Numbered from the stretch's first letter, positions 1 to 11,660 are shown. The stretch: 64,000 nt of DNA from Euclidia mi (GCA_944739405.2 OX123187.2:42574394-42638393), one strand, 5' to 3'. The notes: generated from the letters alone by a model not told the origin. Made by a program: numbers and translations.

Positions 1-1289
1 GCTGTTTTTACACAATATATTTTTTTTAATGATTCACACTTGGTATCACTAGTTAGGGCAGGCCTGGCGCACTTCGCATTTTAGGTACAAACTTACAAGT
101 ACCTCGGCCGACCGCGTCGACGTGGTTGGATTTAGTGGGTTGCCGCGCGCCGCTCACATTAGACGTCACGCAACGCAACGAGTGCGACCGCTCCGTATTC
201 TCACGCGCCGTGTTTATACACTGTTCAAATTATATACCTAAACGCCTTTAACAACGAAAATGTATCATCACAAGTCTAATGCAAAGTATTGCTCAATTAA
301 CTGTGTGTCGAAAACGACTTGAAAATTTGATTTTATTTTATTTATATTACGAGAGCAACTTGAAAATTTGATTTTTTGTTTGTTGAGATATCTTAACGAT
401 TATGGTGTCAAATTAAAGATCTAGTTCAAAAACCATTTTATCTGTTTGAATCATGTAAATCGGTCCACGCGTTTAGGAAATAACTAAGAATCAGTATAGT
501 AAAAATGTAAACAACCAGAATTTTTGTGGTATTTGTTCTACGAGCTCAAAAAGTGGGATAGGATACTTATATGATAATTATTTATTATTAGGTACTGTGG
601 TCAAGTAGGTAGATAGACGATGAATAAATATTATAGTAGCAGTGGCAAGTCAACAACCCTAGCGCGCCACTCCGCGCCAGACAGTGACAGCGTTATGTGC
701 TAGAAAAGAAAGGGAACGGTTAGGTTAATATCGCATTAGGCACTGAGTGCTTATGCGAGGTGAATTGCACTTTGTTGCTTAGTAGCAAGAGTCGCAAATT
801 CAATAAATTGGTTTGACAAGTGAATGTTCTGTACGTTAGTACTATTCTTTATTCTGTGGTTAGGGCAAATCGAGAGGAGGATGGGTATTTAAGCTTCTAC
901 TAAAAACACAATCTTATAATATTGGACCTAACTTAAATCCAAAATATAAGCAACAGCCACTGTAATGAGCAATGCTAAATCTATAATAATATTGCACAAG
1001 CAGTCAAGGCCAACTGCATGATTTATACAAAAACATCACATAAGATAAATATTGTATTTAAATCATCAATATCTGTCATCAGTTTGCCTCAATTCTAAGA
1101 TATCATGACTAAAACATGTATGTTTCCTATCCATGCTCAAATTAAACTTACACACACAAGGCACTGCCAGACTTTTTACCATGTTTGAAATATTTAAAAC
1201 TGGTAAAAAAGTATCATATATTAAAAACTATCAACTTGAGTTATAAAAGTGATTTAGTATGCTCATGTCTCCTAGGTAAAGAGATTATA
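1..1289. other. intron of UXS1 (minus strand), no other gene seen
   Basis: This stretch lies downstream of the second UXS1 coding exon, which ends in a clean GTGAGT donor, so it should be intron. The next expected exon, with the GGAGFVGSH-type NAD-binding motif, was not found here and probably lies outside the window. Bases 60-230 are CpG- and GC-rich compared with the surroundings, but no supported ORF starts there. Confidence 0.5.
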
Positions 1290-1295
1290 ACTCAC

Positions 1296-1961
1296 CAATA
1301 TCCTTTTTCTTTCCTTGTACCCCAAAAACTTGACATCAGGGTATTTTTGTGGCATTCTTCCTTCCAGTATTGCAATTTTTTTCTCTAACTGTTCTATTCT
1401 CGTCTTTGCTTCCAGCAACTCTTGTTTTGTATTATCATCTCCACTGACTGATTCTAGTTGTTTCTCCATATTGTCTAAACCCATGTATTTTTCCTTCTTT
1501 GGCTGTTGATTAAAACCTCTGTAATTTAATTCCTGGACATCATCTACTCTTTGGTGTGTTCTATTTCCTCTGTTATCCTTTGTAATAATTAAGAATAGAA
1601 AGAGCACTGAAAGAACCGAATTTTTATTTTATATGTATTTTAAAAATATACATTTAATTAGTAAACATTATATTTGTTTACTATCATACCCCGATATTTA
1701 AAATTGGATATCATACTTATTTTTAGTATGTCAAAATGCAATCATTTGAAAAGCAATATCACTACAGCTCAGTAGTAAAACCTGTTAAGCACTCGATATT
1801 TACGAGTAAACAATGGTAAGAATGCAAACCATAGCTGTTAGAAAACGTACACAAATATGCGGCTAGCATTTGTGTAAACTTATAAACAGTCTGTACTTAC
1901 ATAAACACAATAAGCCCAAGACTGTTATTGTCTTTCTATATTTCAGATATTGCTTTATCAT
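1296..1961 (-). CDS. UXS1: UXS1 (UDP-glucuronate decarboxylase / UDP-xylose synthase), first two coding exons, partial
   Basis: UXS1 converts UDP-glucuronate to UDP-xylose in the Golgi for proteoglycan linker synthesis. Coding exon 1 is 1961-1901 (ATG at 1961-1959, donor GTAAGT at 1900-1895). Exon 2 is 1606-1296 (acceptor CAG at 1609-1607, donor GTGAGT at 1295-1290). The split codon joins as TTG, giving 124 residues. Residues about 11-29 are a hydrophobic run (TITVLGLLCLLLFLFLIIT), as expected for a type II signal anchor. Residues about 85-107 look like a short coiled coil. The C-terminal stretch QKYPDVKFLGYKERKRIL matches the segment just before the Rossmann fold in animal UXS1, which human UXS1 carries as a similar QKYPPVKFL sequence. 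The rest of the enzyme lies beyond the left edge. Assignment is by motif recognition and exact exon joining; exon 1 is less certain than exon 2. Confidence 0.85.
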
Positions 1962-3486
1962 TTCTGAGTTTGGTTTGATTTTCTTACTGTTCACATTGCT
2001 AATTTTAAAATTATAATTTTATTTTGTACGTGGAGTTCTTGCGAAAAATTGAAATGATATTTTCAACTTTTAAAATGTCATAGCCCCCATGACAGCGTCA
2101 CTTTCAGCTGACTGTCAGTTATTATACTTCGGAATTGATAACAGCAACATAGTCTTTTGAGTTTTTCACTTTTATTTGTGCAGGTGAATTTAGCTCTCCT
2201 GTATAACGTGTCATAAAGATTTTAAGTCCGCTAATATTTAAAAACATACCGAGGAATTATCTTTATCAAAAAGAAAAATACTTAGTGCTGTAGCTTCTCC
2301 TTCTGAGTACAAAAAATAATTTAGGTATTTGGCAATATCATCAACTCGGTAGCGTTAACGGCCATTTTCAATATTCGATCCCAAAGAGATTGGATCTTCT
2401 GTGTTCGATCCATACATGGATTTTGAGATTCGAGATTCGTGTTTGACATATTTTGTATAGAGCTTATGTCAAAAACGAATCTAAAATCTACAGATCTATC
2501 TATAGATCAGAACAATCTATAGATCGAATATTGAATTCCGTAGTTAGTCTACGATTAAAGCTTATTTACTTGATCTGAAGATAAAAGATAGGTATGTACC
2601 AAAATATTAACAAAGTTTCGTTGTATGCAAGCGCATCCCTTGCACAACGCCACCCATCCTTGGAAGGTAAGACGAGACGCTTAGCCTCTCAGGGGTCACC
2701 CAACTGTTTGCTCCTCTTCACTTATGTTAATTTGGAACGATACCAGTCAGAACCTCACAGCCTCACACTGTGACGGGTGCCGGACAAACTACTTAAGTTG
2801 TATTGCTTAGTCTTAGAAAAACGCTGTTTTGTATTACTAAGTTATTTCAGGCATTGTAAGTTCTGCTATAGTTCTACTATTGCTTTTATTTATGAATTAC
2901 ATAATTACATTTATCATCTAATTGATCTATATTAAGTACACAGAGCTACTCGTCAAGCTAGACACTTTGGCCATTGTACGGTACAAGTAGGAGCGGTATG
3001 AGGTAGGAAATAAGTGTTAAAATCGTGCTGCAACTGTCATGCTTGACTTGGCGTTGTATACATACAACCTGAGTATTTGTAGTTTTGTGGATAGCTATTA
3101 TGAAGTTTCAATTTTTGACGTGACAACGTCTTATAAATTGGTTTGCCGGGTGACACTTCAAGAAACTGCGTTACGCTCCGCTCACGTTATGCGCTCACAA
3201 TGAGAGCGAGTGAGAGGCACGCGTCCCGCCTAAGAGCGAGAGAGACAGACATAAAAAGTGAAAGGCACGCGTCTTTCATCCTTCTTCCTACTATACGAAT
3301 GAATATTCACATTAAAATTATTTTACCGCTCAAAGTCGTTGTCACGTAAAACTTTCGCCCGTATACCGACTTTACAGGCAACCAATTTTTTATAGGAAGA
3401 TTGACACCTATTTCATTAGAAACTAGCGACCCGCCACTGCTTTGCACGGTGCATATAAATCTTCCTCTTGAATCATTCTATTATAT
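1962..3486. other. 5' flank of UXS1; AT-rich, no gene seen
   Basis: The UXS1 5' UTR and promoter should lie here on the minus strand, but no clear TATA box or start site is visible. Around 2,345-2,560 there is a sequence beginning with a ggccattttcaata motif, and a similar motif occurs near 35,122 beside the Harbinger gene, so this may be a small nonautonomous element. Bases 3,190-3,275 are rich in repeated GAGCGAG and GGCACGCGTC words. No coding region is supported. Confidence 0.35.
2936..3068 (+). repeat. single unit related to the 76-bp array at 27.4-28.3 kb
   Basis: The segment carries gctactcgtcaagct, then an aaataagtgttaaaatcgt core and a cttgacttggcg end. The same words occur in the same order at 27,447-27,560 and in the following tandem array. 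It is a solo copy of a dispersed repeat. Confidence 0.55.
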
Positions 3487-4143
3487 AAAAAAATCGGGCA
3501 AGTGCGAGTCTGACTCGCGCACCGAGGGTTCCGTACGCATTTTACCTTATTTGAGGTTGGTGCTAATTACGCTAGTCTTCTAAATCTGAGGGTCTAGTAC
3601 CAGTTTACACTCAATCGTCACGGTGGACGATAGCCTAGAAGACGACGGGAATAATTTCCATACATTTTCTAAATGCGCCCCCTAGCGGTCTCTATCGATC
3701 GCTTCTCTCCATTAGGGGCGCTTTAACAAGTACGAAAATTAACCTTAATTTTCAACTTTTTTAAATTTTCTGAATTTTTCCTTTATTTGTGCTGTAGGAC
3801 CGCAGGCCAAATTTCGTGATTCTAGTTCAACGGGAACTACCATATAGGTTTTCGACCCAAAACCTATAGGGTACTTACGGTTGACCTAGAATTGTAAATT
3901 TTTGTCAAAACCAAGGTCTTACAGCACAAGTAAAGGAAAAATTCCGAAAATTAAAAAAAGTTGAAAATTAAGGTTAATTTTGGTGCTTACAAGTTTTCGC
4001 AAAAATCTAACTTTGACCATATCTTTTTATCGGGTCGACCCAGGACCCTGATTTTTACACACCTAATAGGAACGATAGACCTCAGTATCTGGTATAAATT
4101 TGCTAGGTCCACCCGTTCCTGAGAAAATCGGTGGTGACACACG

Positions 4144-4186
<43 letters not shown>

Positions 4187-4247
4187 GGACAAGAAAGTGA
4201 TCTTATAAGGGTTCCTTTTTTACCTTGTGAGGTACGGAACCCTAAAA
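3487..4247 (+). mobile_element. nonautonomous element with (GACA)n tract and internal foldback, copy 1
   Basis: The copy begins near a GGGCAAGTGCGAGTCTGACT motif and has inverted GGGTTCCGTAC at 3526 and GTACGGAACCC near 4232. A GACA tract spans about 4,146-4,191. Inside, about 3,735-3,800 is the approximate reverse complement of about 3,920-3,985, so the centre can fold into a long hairpin. A second copy lies at 36,353-37,017. No coding sequence was recognised, and its transposon class is unknown to me. Confidence 0.6.
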
Positions 4248-4673
4248 ACCGCATTAAAATCCTGATTTACTTAGTAGTTAGTTAGTTTTATACTATGCTA
4301 TGTAGTGATGATGTATCATACTGTGCATAATTTCAACAAAAATACGTTCATTGGTACATCGGACTCTCTTATGGCTTGCTTCACTGCCCTTCTTTAGCCG
4401 TCCGCATGTAAGTACTTCGTAGTTTCCTGGGTTTCCTGTCACTTGCGATCCTTATTAAATAGTGTGTCGAAAGTTCATATTGTAAGGTAACCTACCTCGG
4501 CAGATAGAAATAATCTTTTACATCTGTAAATCTGTTTAAATCTGTTTAAGTATGTAAATTATTAGGGACCGTAGGCAATGAATAGAGATTTATACACCGT
4601 AGGGGTGGGGTGCACTAAGAAAAGAATATCTGAAATTCGGGCATTCTCTAGTCCTATCCTACTTCCTACTTAA
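4248..4673. other. spacer with a fragment of a dispersed MITE
   Basis: No gene seen. Bases about 4,563-4,670 (agggaccgtaggcaatg ... gtgcactaagaaaag ... ctgaaattc) resemble part of the short Helitron-like element found at 35,618-35,824. Confidence 0.35.
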
Positions 4674-6528
4674 TCCTACTAATATTATAAATGTGAAAGT
4701 TTGTGAAGATGTATGTATAGATGGATGGATGGATGGATGGATGTTTGTTACTCTTTCACGCAAAAACTACTGAACGGATTTGGATGAAACTTTACAGTAA
4801 TATAGTTTATACATCAGAATAACACATAGGCTACAATCTGTAAAAAAAATGTATAATTTTGCCATACTATAAGGAAAAGTATCAACTAAGTCGGCGAAAA
4901 TCCTGTATTATCTTTATTTGTTTGCTTGGGTCAAATTTAGTAATTGGAATTTTACCCCCTTCCTGATGATTGATCTGATATTTGGTATACACTCATATTG
5001 TCATCGAGATTAAAAGATAATATTTAAATGATTGTAAATCCAAGATGGCCACCGATACAAAATGGCGAATCACATATTACTTCACAACAACCTCAATATG
5101 GGTATCAAATGAAAGGTTTTGATTGGTAGAATGGAGCTCACTATGAAAAATCTAAGATGGCCGCTGCCACAAAATGGCGTCTTATTTATTTTCCACAAAT
5201 ACCTCGATATGGGTATCAAATGAAAGGGCTTGATTCGTAGAATAGAGCTCACTATGAAAAATCCAAGATGGCTGTCGCCGCAAAATGGTGGATAACATAT
5301 TTTCCACAAATAACTCAATATGGGTATCGAATGAAAGGACTTGATTGGTAGAATAGGGCTCACTATAAAAAATCCAAGATGGCTGCCGCCACAAACTGGC
5401 GGATTACATATTTCCCCAAATACCTCAATATGGGTATCTAATGAAAGGGTTTGATTGGTAGAATGGAGCTCACTATGAAAAATCCAAGATGGCCGCCACC
5501 ACAAAAAGGTGAATTACTTATTTTCCACAAATACCTCAATATGGGTATTTAATGAAAGGGCTTGTTTCGTAGAATAGAGCTCACTATGAAAAATCGAAGA
5601 TGGCTGTCGCCGCAAAATGGCGTATTACTTTTTTCCACAAATAACTCAATATGGGTATCGAATGAAAGGACTTGATTGGTAGAATAGGGCTCACTATAAA
5701 AAATCCAAGATGGCTGCCGCTACAAACTGGCGGATTACATATTTCCCCAAATACCTCAATATGGGTATCTAATGAAAGGGTTTGATTGGTAGAATGGAGC
5801 TCACTATGAAAAATCCAAGATGGCCGCCACCACAAAAAGGTGAATTACTTATTTTCCACAAATACCTCAATATGGGTATTTAATGAAAGGGCTTGATTCG
5901 TAGAATAGAGCTCACTATGAAAAATCGAAGATGGCTGTCGCCGCAAAATGGCGTATTACTTTTTTCCACAAATAACTCAATATGGGTATCGAATGAAAGG
6001 GCTTGATTGGTGGAATAGGGCTCACTATGAAAAATCTAAGATGGCTGTCGCCATAAAATGGCGGATGACATATTTTCCACAAATACCCCAATATGGGTAT
6101 CAAATGAAAGGGCTTGATTGGCAGAATAGAGCTTACGATATAATTGACCTAAGCGCAGCGTTATTAAAAGCGCGAGAGTATGAGTTGGTGCGCTGAAGCG
6201 CAGTGGGAAGGAGGGGCGGTCTGATTTTGTACTTTCTGGTAATGCTTTCAGTTTTTATTTTTGCTGCAATTCTATTCAGTAGGTATATAAGCTCTTCAAT
6301 AACTTTAATAATATACACTACATACTAATCTTTACCTGAAGTTTGAAGACTATAAAAACAAAAGTAATTTTAAGTACTTATTATCTGTTTATAATATATG
6401 TATGCTACACGGCTAATGTGCAGATCCGTTTGTAATGAAATTTGATATGGATAGTCTGAAACCTGGGGAAGTACAAAGGCTACTCTTTATTAAAATTTCA
6501 TGCGGGCGAAGCCGCGGGCGAAAGCTAG
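4674..6528 (+). mobile_element. nonautonomous Helitron-like element, copy 1
   Basis: The element starts with 5'-TC (TCCTACTAATATTATAAATG) after an A. It ends in a GC-rich stretch (GCGGGCGAAGCCGCGGGCGA) followed by AAAGCTAG and then a T. A TC start, a CTAG end and insertion between A and T are Helitron hallmarks. It holds a GATG microsatellite (about 4,721-4,741) and a 111-bp minisatellite, and has no replicase of its own. Confidence 0.65.
5040..6130 (+). repeat. 111-bp minisatellite inside Helitron copy 1, about 10 units
   Basis: The unit contains the words ccaagatggctgccgccaca, ccacaaatacctcaatatgg and gtagaatagagctcactatg. Spacing between successive gggtatc motifs (5,101, 5,212, 5,323) is 111 bp. 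The unit is a multiple of three, so stop-poor frames run through it, but the translations are repeat artefacts. Related arrays are at 6,870-7,434 and 16,996-17,745. Confidence 0.85.
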
Positions 6529-6869
6529 TATTATAAATGTGAAAGTTTGTGAAGATGTATGTATAGATGGATGGATGGATGGATGGATGTTTGTTACTCT
6601 TTCACGCAAAAACTACTGAACGGATTTGGATGAAACTTTACAATAATATAGTTTATACATCAGAATAACACATAGGCTACAATTTATAAAGATTTTGTAT
6701 AATGTTGCCTTGATATAAGGAAAAGTATCGACTAAGTCGGCAAAAAGCCTGAGCTCTGAAAGTGATTAATTGGAATTTTACCCCCTTTCTGATGACAGAT
6801 TGATCTGATATTTGGTATACACTCATATTGTCATCAAGATTAAAAGATAATATTTAAATTATTGTAATT

Positions 6870-7434
6870 TCAAGATGGCCGCCAATACAAAATGGCGAAT
6901 CATATTATATTACTACACAACAACCTCAATATGGGTATCAAATGAAAAGGCTTGATTGGTAGAATAGAGCTCACTATGAAAAATCCAAGATGGCCGCCGC
7001 CACAAAATGGCAGATTACTAATTTCCCACAAATACCTTAATATGGGTATCAAACGAAAGTGCTTGATTCGTAGAAAAGCACAATATATTTCTATGAAAAA
7101 TCCAAGATGGCTGTCGCCACAAAATGGCGTATTACATATTTTCCACAAATACCTCAATATGGGTATCAAATGAAAAGGCTTGATTGGTAGAATAGAGCTC
7201 ACTATGAAAAATCCAACATGGCCGCCACCACAAAATGGCGGATTACTTATTTTCCACAAATACCTCAATATGGCTATCAAATAAAAGAGCTTGATTCGTA
7301 GAATAGAGCTCACTATGAAAAATCCAAGATGGCTGCCACCAAAAAATGGCGGATTACTTATTTTCTACAAATACCTCAATATGGGTATCAAATAAAAGGG
7401 CTTTATTCGTAGAATAGAGCTCACTATGAAAAAA
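6870..7434 (+). repeat. 111-bp minisatellite, first part in Helitron copy 2
   Basis: About five units of the same repeat as at 5,040-6,130. The array stops inside the run of A residues that follows gagctcactatg. The next expected bases (aaaatccaagatgg) occur at about 11,661, so the array was split there by an insertion. Confidence 0.8.
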
Positions 7435-7446
7435 AGAATAAAAAAA

Positions 7447-8010
7447 AAATAAAACTAAAATGAAAACTTAAAAATCGCAACAAAAATGTTAACTAAGTAC
7501 GTAGGTATTTAGTTTCTTTTTAAAAAAAAGAGAACCGCCTTCAAAAACTTGACTTGAATTTTTATATACGCTATCCCTAATCCTTTCAAATTTCCTTTCG
7601 AATTTCTCCCTAAAACGAATTACTAAATTAAACTAAATACTTAGTTTTTGAAGTCGGTGCCAAACCAAATCCCTCTAAAATCCTATTGTTTGACGTCATC
7701 CTTTCCAAACCAGCGCATTTTTTGAGGCTTTAGTGATTTGATATATTCGTCGTATTATTTTCTCTGTTTGCCAGTATTATTTTTGTTTTTGTTGGTTTGG
7801 CACCGACTTCAAAAACTAAGTATTTAGATTAATTTAGTAATTCGTTTTTGGGAGAAATTCGAAAGGAAATTTGAGAGGATTAGGGATAGCGTATGTAAAA
7901 ATTCAAGTCAAGTTTTTGAAGGCGGTTCTCTTTTTTAAAAAAAGAAACTAAATACGTACTTAGTTAACATTTTTGTTGCGATTTTTAAGTTTTCATTTTC
8001 GTTTTATTTA
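7447..8010. repeat. foldback: inverted repeat, arms about 220 bp
   Basis: The left arm 7,447-7,668 and right arm 7,792-8,010 are approximate reverse complements, with a spacer of about 123 bp. The arms contain gttctc...gaaggcggttct and gaagtcggtgccaaacc words related to the lepidopteran gaagtcggtta tails at 11,340-11,660. No ORF was recognised. Confidence 0.7.
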
Positions 8011-8771
8011 TTTTTGCTTTTTTTTTATTTCATACTTTTTAGTGTTAGGTACTTCGTTCGTTTACTTCAGGTTTAGTGTTGACTACTCTTTTATTTATTT
8101 CATACTTTTTAGTGATGGGTACTCCATTTACTTAAATTTTTGGGCTAATTAATAGTTTGTATATAGATAGATTCTTCAATTATTTTTGTGATAAGTTTTC
8201 TGCTGGTATCAGTCTGTAATCATGACTTTGACATAGGTACCGTAAAATGCTGCAACTTTGCACGAAATTTAATGTTTTTCATTAATATTACTAGAAAAGA
8301 TTTTATTATCTGTGCTGGTTTTACAACATTTAGCTAATTCAAGACTTATTACTCACGTGTTAAGGTCCCTAATACTAAAAAACTGATGTTAGATTGATGT
8401 TCAGGAACGGTCAAAGTTATAGGCAAAATTGGAGGGATATGGCGTAACTTTGCCTGGATAATTATCAGAAAATATATGCAAATGCCACATTCAAAATTAG
8501 TCATAAGTAAAAGCTAGATCTTGTGTTAACGTATTAATGTCTAGATGATGGCCAACGTCTAAATAATTATTTTTTTCCTAACAGGTAGGCAAATTTGGTT
8601 TGGGTTCAGGCAAATTTGCGCAGTTCCTTCATACTAAGCCATAAGCACGTTTAGGGTTGCTACAAAAAAAGAAAAATCATTAATATTTACGAACTTTATT
8701 AAAAAAAAGACCTACTAGGTATGTTATAAATTGACTGATGTTGTTTTGGCGAAAAATAATAATCATAACAA

Positions 8772-8955
8772 TGGCTTTGTCAAGTCTATTATTGCGTTTG
8801 TTCAAAATTGTACGTCGTGGAATACCAAAGTGCTTTTCAGCTTCATAAGACGACATCGCTTTGCTTTTTACCAACTCTACAGCAGTATCTAATGTCTCTT
8901 ACGAATAATCAGCATACCGCCGAGCTCCAACCTTTCTTCTACCTCTCTTTTCCAT
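8772..8955 (-). pseudogene. pogo transposase N-terminal Psq helix-turn-helix remnant
   Basis: From an ATG at 8,955 the minus strand reads a basic start (MEKRGRRKVGARRYADYS), then an in-frame TAA stop, then TAVELVKSKAMSSYEAEKHF and GIPRRTILNKRNNR. The AxxxFGIPRRTI pattern is the Psq/CENP-B-type DNA-binding fold at the N-terminus of pogo/Tigger transposases. An acceptor-like aacag lies just upstream. The stop codon and the loss of everything after NNRLDKA make it a relic. Confidence 0.65.
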
Positions 8956-9194
8956 TTTTCTTTATTTTCGTACCTGTTAAATAATACAGAAATATATACA
9001 ATCAAAATACACCATACAAAAATATAAGTATCTTGATAATTATTTTTTTAGTATCTACCTGATCTGAACCTGGTAAGTTGGCGACCAAGTGTTCACTATA
9101 TGATTAATATAATCTAGCCATGGTTTCATTTTGCATCATCACCTTAGCGTATAATCCCAGTGGCATCCTTTGGAGCCCGGGGTACGCTATTTCT

Positions 9195-9505
9195 AACCTA
9201 CCCAGATTTGACCTTCGCAAACCCAATGGCTAACTGTATTCGAGGTTTAGGCTTGATGTCAGTATATTTGAGGGCACTGACTTCCCAGTATCGACTGACA
9301 CCGATGTTCGTGTCAGCCGGGACCGATGGCTTAACGTACTCTCCTAGGCACGAAGCCAGCGATAATTGATTGTTAAATACGCACACAATTCCAAAAAGTC
9401 ATTATAACATTCCGAAAAGTCGGAGGTGCGTGACGTGGGTTCGAACCCGAGACCCTCTGCATTGCAGCCTGTTGGTATCGCCACTAGGCTATCGCTTACT
9501 CATAA
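9195..9505 (-). mobile_element. tRNA-derived SINE (family A), minus orientation
   Basis: Read on the minus strand it starts gcgatagcctagtggcgat (A-box-like), has gggttcgaaccc (B box) and then a body with taagc...cggtcccgg words. It matches the copies at 10,970-11,340 and 30,418-30,800. It sits inside the pogo element at 8,240-10,134. Confidence 0.6.
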
Positions 9506-10236
9506 GCCACGGTTCCATTTTGTACTCGGAAATAAAAACTTATAGTACCTACGTACATGTGTCACATAATGATTATTAATTTACTAATTCAACATGTACC
9601 TATAAATAAAATAAAATACAAAATTCACATCTTTCCACAAAATATTTTTAATTAGTCATTAATGACAATGTAAATTAAATCCAGTCGCTTCACTATAATT
9701 TAGTAGCAAGTGACAACCCTAGCTCCAGGCAAACTTGTGTCACTAGTGTCCGAAAAACCTTTTACAACATTGCCTACCATCATAATATTCGCAAACACTT
9801 ATATTTATAAGAAAAAGCATTAAAAACAGAAGAAAGAGTATATTTACTTACCCGTTACGTATCCACACCGCTATATATATCGATTTTTTGGGGGAAATAA
9901 CAAAAGTTCTGCACACAACCCAAAAAAGACTCGCTTCCCTCGCGACTGTAGACAGCTGTCAGAAAAAAACGGTGCAGTACTGCCAATGCAAAAATATTAA
10001 AATAAGTTGCCAGATTTATGACCGACTTTCTACCATTAACAGATATAGAAAAAAAGTAACGGCTGTCAATTGATTTCAGTTTTAATAGATTAGGTAAACT
10101 TGAAGCTGATTGGCAATGTTGCAGCATTTTACGGTACCTACTTTTATTCTGTGTGTCTATGGGCTTAGGCTTGATGCTGCAAGAGAGAGATGAGTCTAGG
10201 GAATCAGCCACATATGGAAGGACGCCCTCCGCAAAT

Positions 10237-10731
10237 TTTGCTTCGGCTGATCCAAACAAATGCGGCAGACTTATACATATTATTGAATTGGCTGTGAGCT
10301 CTCGTATTATGCTCCGGAGAAATATGTCAATAACGGATGGCTTAGCGAATTGGGCAATGGGTGTTCCGAAAGGATTTAAATGTCCGGCACTAAGAAGAGA
10401 TCAACCTGAGCCAGGTGAACTGCCTGATGCCATTTTGATATTATTTGATGATCCATCAATAGCATTGCGTCTTAAAGATGATGATGGAGGATACATTTCC
10501 ATAGCTCCAGTGACAGCGACCTATCAAAGCAATCGCGGTTATGGTGATATCGAGAGGCGGATGTTGCCAGTCATATTGAGTTGGGCTGTGACGGTACACA
10601 AGTTGCAAGGATGTACACTTAGTGTCGCGGTAATCGACCTAGGGCCTAAAATCTTTGCTAAAGGCCAATGCTATGTTGCCTTGAGTCGGGTTAAATCCCC
10701 AAAAGGCATGGCTTTAAGTGATATTGTCTAG
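10237..10731 (+). pseudogene. PIF1-like helicase C-terminal fragment
   Basis: The open frame reads a typical end of a PIF1/Helitron-type superfamily 1 helicase. SRIMLRRNMSITDGLANWAMG resembles the VMLxxNxxxxxGLVNG motif. SWAVTVHKLQGCTL is the motif with the conserved Q. AKGQCYVALSRVKSPKG is the final arginine-containing motif VI. The upstream Walker A and B region is absent, so this is a truncated relic of roughly the last 160 residues. It starts about 100 bp beyond the right end of the pogo element and lies inside the composite insertion that splits the minisatellite. The source may be a Helitron or another element using PIF1-type helicase. A host PIF1 is unlikely because only the tail is present. 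Confidence 0.6.
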
Positions 10732-10814
10732 AACAAATTAATCAACCATCCACACGACAACAGAGCCTTAATTCTTTCACCGACTTTCTTTGTTTTTAAT
10801 CGCAGAGACATAGA

Positions 10815-10935
10815 CACGTAAACACACACACACACACTCGTTCACACACACACACACACGTACACATACAAATACACAAACGCCCGCGCGCGCACACACC
10901 TACACACACACATAATACATACAAACATACCTACT
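10815..10935 (+). repeat. CA-rich microsatellite
   Basis: Imperfect (CA)n with CGCG interruptions, directly before a SINE. Confidence 0.9.
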
Positions 10936-10969
10936 AAGAACCAATATACCTATGTGTACGGGTCAAAGG

Positions 10970-11340
10970 CGGCACTAGCCGAGTGGATATACCAACAGAC
11001 AGCCATGCAGAGGGTATCGGGTTCGAATCCACGGCGCGCACCAATGACTTTTCGGAGTTATGTGCGTATTGAATGGTTAATTATCGCTTGTCCCGTGCCT
11101 CGGAGAGCACTTTAAGCCGTCGGTCCCGGTTGTCATGAAGATCTTTGACAGTCGTTACAGGGCGTCAGTACCTTCTTAATAAACGGAAACTAGTCTAAAC
11201 CATGGAATATCGCTATCCCTTCGGGTTGCGGTGGTCTGACAGGCAGTCGCTCCGTGGAAAAGCTAATATTCAGCAAAATCCGGTTAGACTAGAAAGCGGA
11301 CCCCAGATTGAAACTGGGATAACGCTAAGAGAATGATGAC
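10970..11340 (+). mobile_element. tRNA-derived SINE (family A)
   Basis: The tRNA-like head has ggcactagccgagtggata (A box) and gggttcgaatcc (B box). The body reads cctcggagagcactttaagc ... cggtcccggttgtcatgaag, and the tail ends gggataacgctaagag. A near-identical copy lies in reverse at 30,418-30,800. Confidence 0.75.
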
Positions 11341-11660
11341 GGGTCAAACTGAGAACCTTCTTTTTTTGAAGTCGGTTAAAATACTAAAACTTTCTCCTAA
11401 GTGTAACAAATACTTTTCAGCCAAACTCGAGTTAATCGTGGGCAAACTTACATATATACGGGTCGAACTCAGAACCTTCTTTTTTTGAAGTCGGTTAAGG
11501 GCCTAAAACCTTCTCCTAAGGGTAACAAATACTTTTCTGAAAACCGCATCAAAATCGGTTCAGCCAAACGCGAGATAATCGCGGACAAACATACATAAAC
11601 GCGGACAAATATACATACATACAGGTCAAACTGAGAACCTCCTTTTTTTGAAGTCGGTTA
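11340..11660 (+). repeat. tandem LINE-tail-like repeats ending gaagtcggtta
   Basis: The phrase gaacct(t/c)ctttttttgaagtc followed by ggtta occurs three times (about 11,349, 11,469 and 11,635), each after a gggtcaaactgag-like motif, with aacaaatacttttc between. This looks like a tail of a lepidopteran non-LTR element in tandem. The last copy runs directly into the split minisatellite. Confidence 0.55.

Larger units (their letters stand above)
8240..10134 (-). mobile_element. decayed pogo-type (Tc1/mariner superfamily) transposon
   Basis: Terminal inverted repeats are CCGTAAAATGCTGCAACTTT at 8,240 and its near-perfect complement ending at 10,134. Both ends are flanked by TA (8,238-8,239 and 10,135-10,136), the expected target duplication. 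A degenerate Psq-type helix-turn-helix coding segment lies inside on the minus strand, and a SINE is inserted at about 9,195-9,505. The catalytic domain was not recognised. Confidence 0.65.

Noticed and set aside
4100..4285. Small ORFs over the GACA tract, both strands
   Set aside because: They translate the microsatellite (TDRQTDRQ or VCLSVCLS) and have no gene support.
5082..7313. Open frames of 60-140 codons over the 111-bp repeats, also at 17,272-17,772
   Set aside because: They are repeats of one 37-residue word created by the 111-bp period, on both strands, inside a Helitron-like element.
9855..10259. 134-codon minus-strand frame across the pogo right end
   Set aside because: It crosses the transposon terminus and resembles no protein; it is a chance frame.
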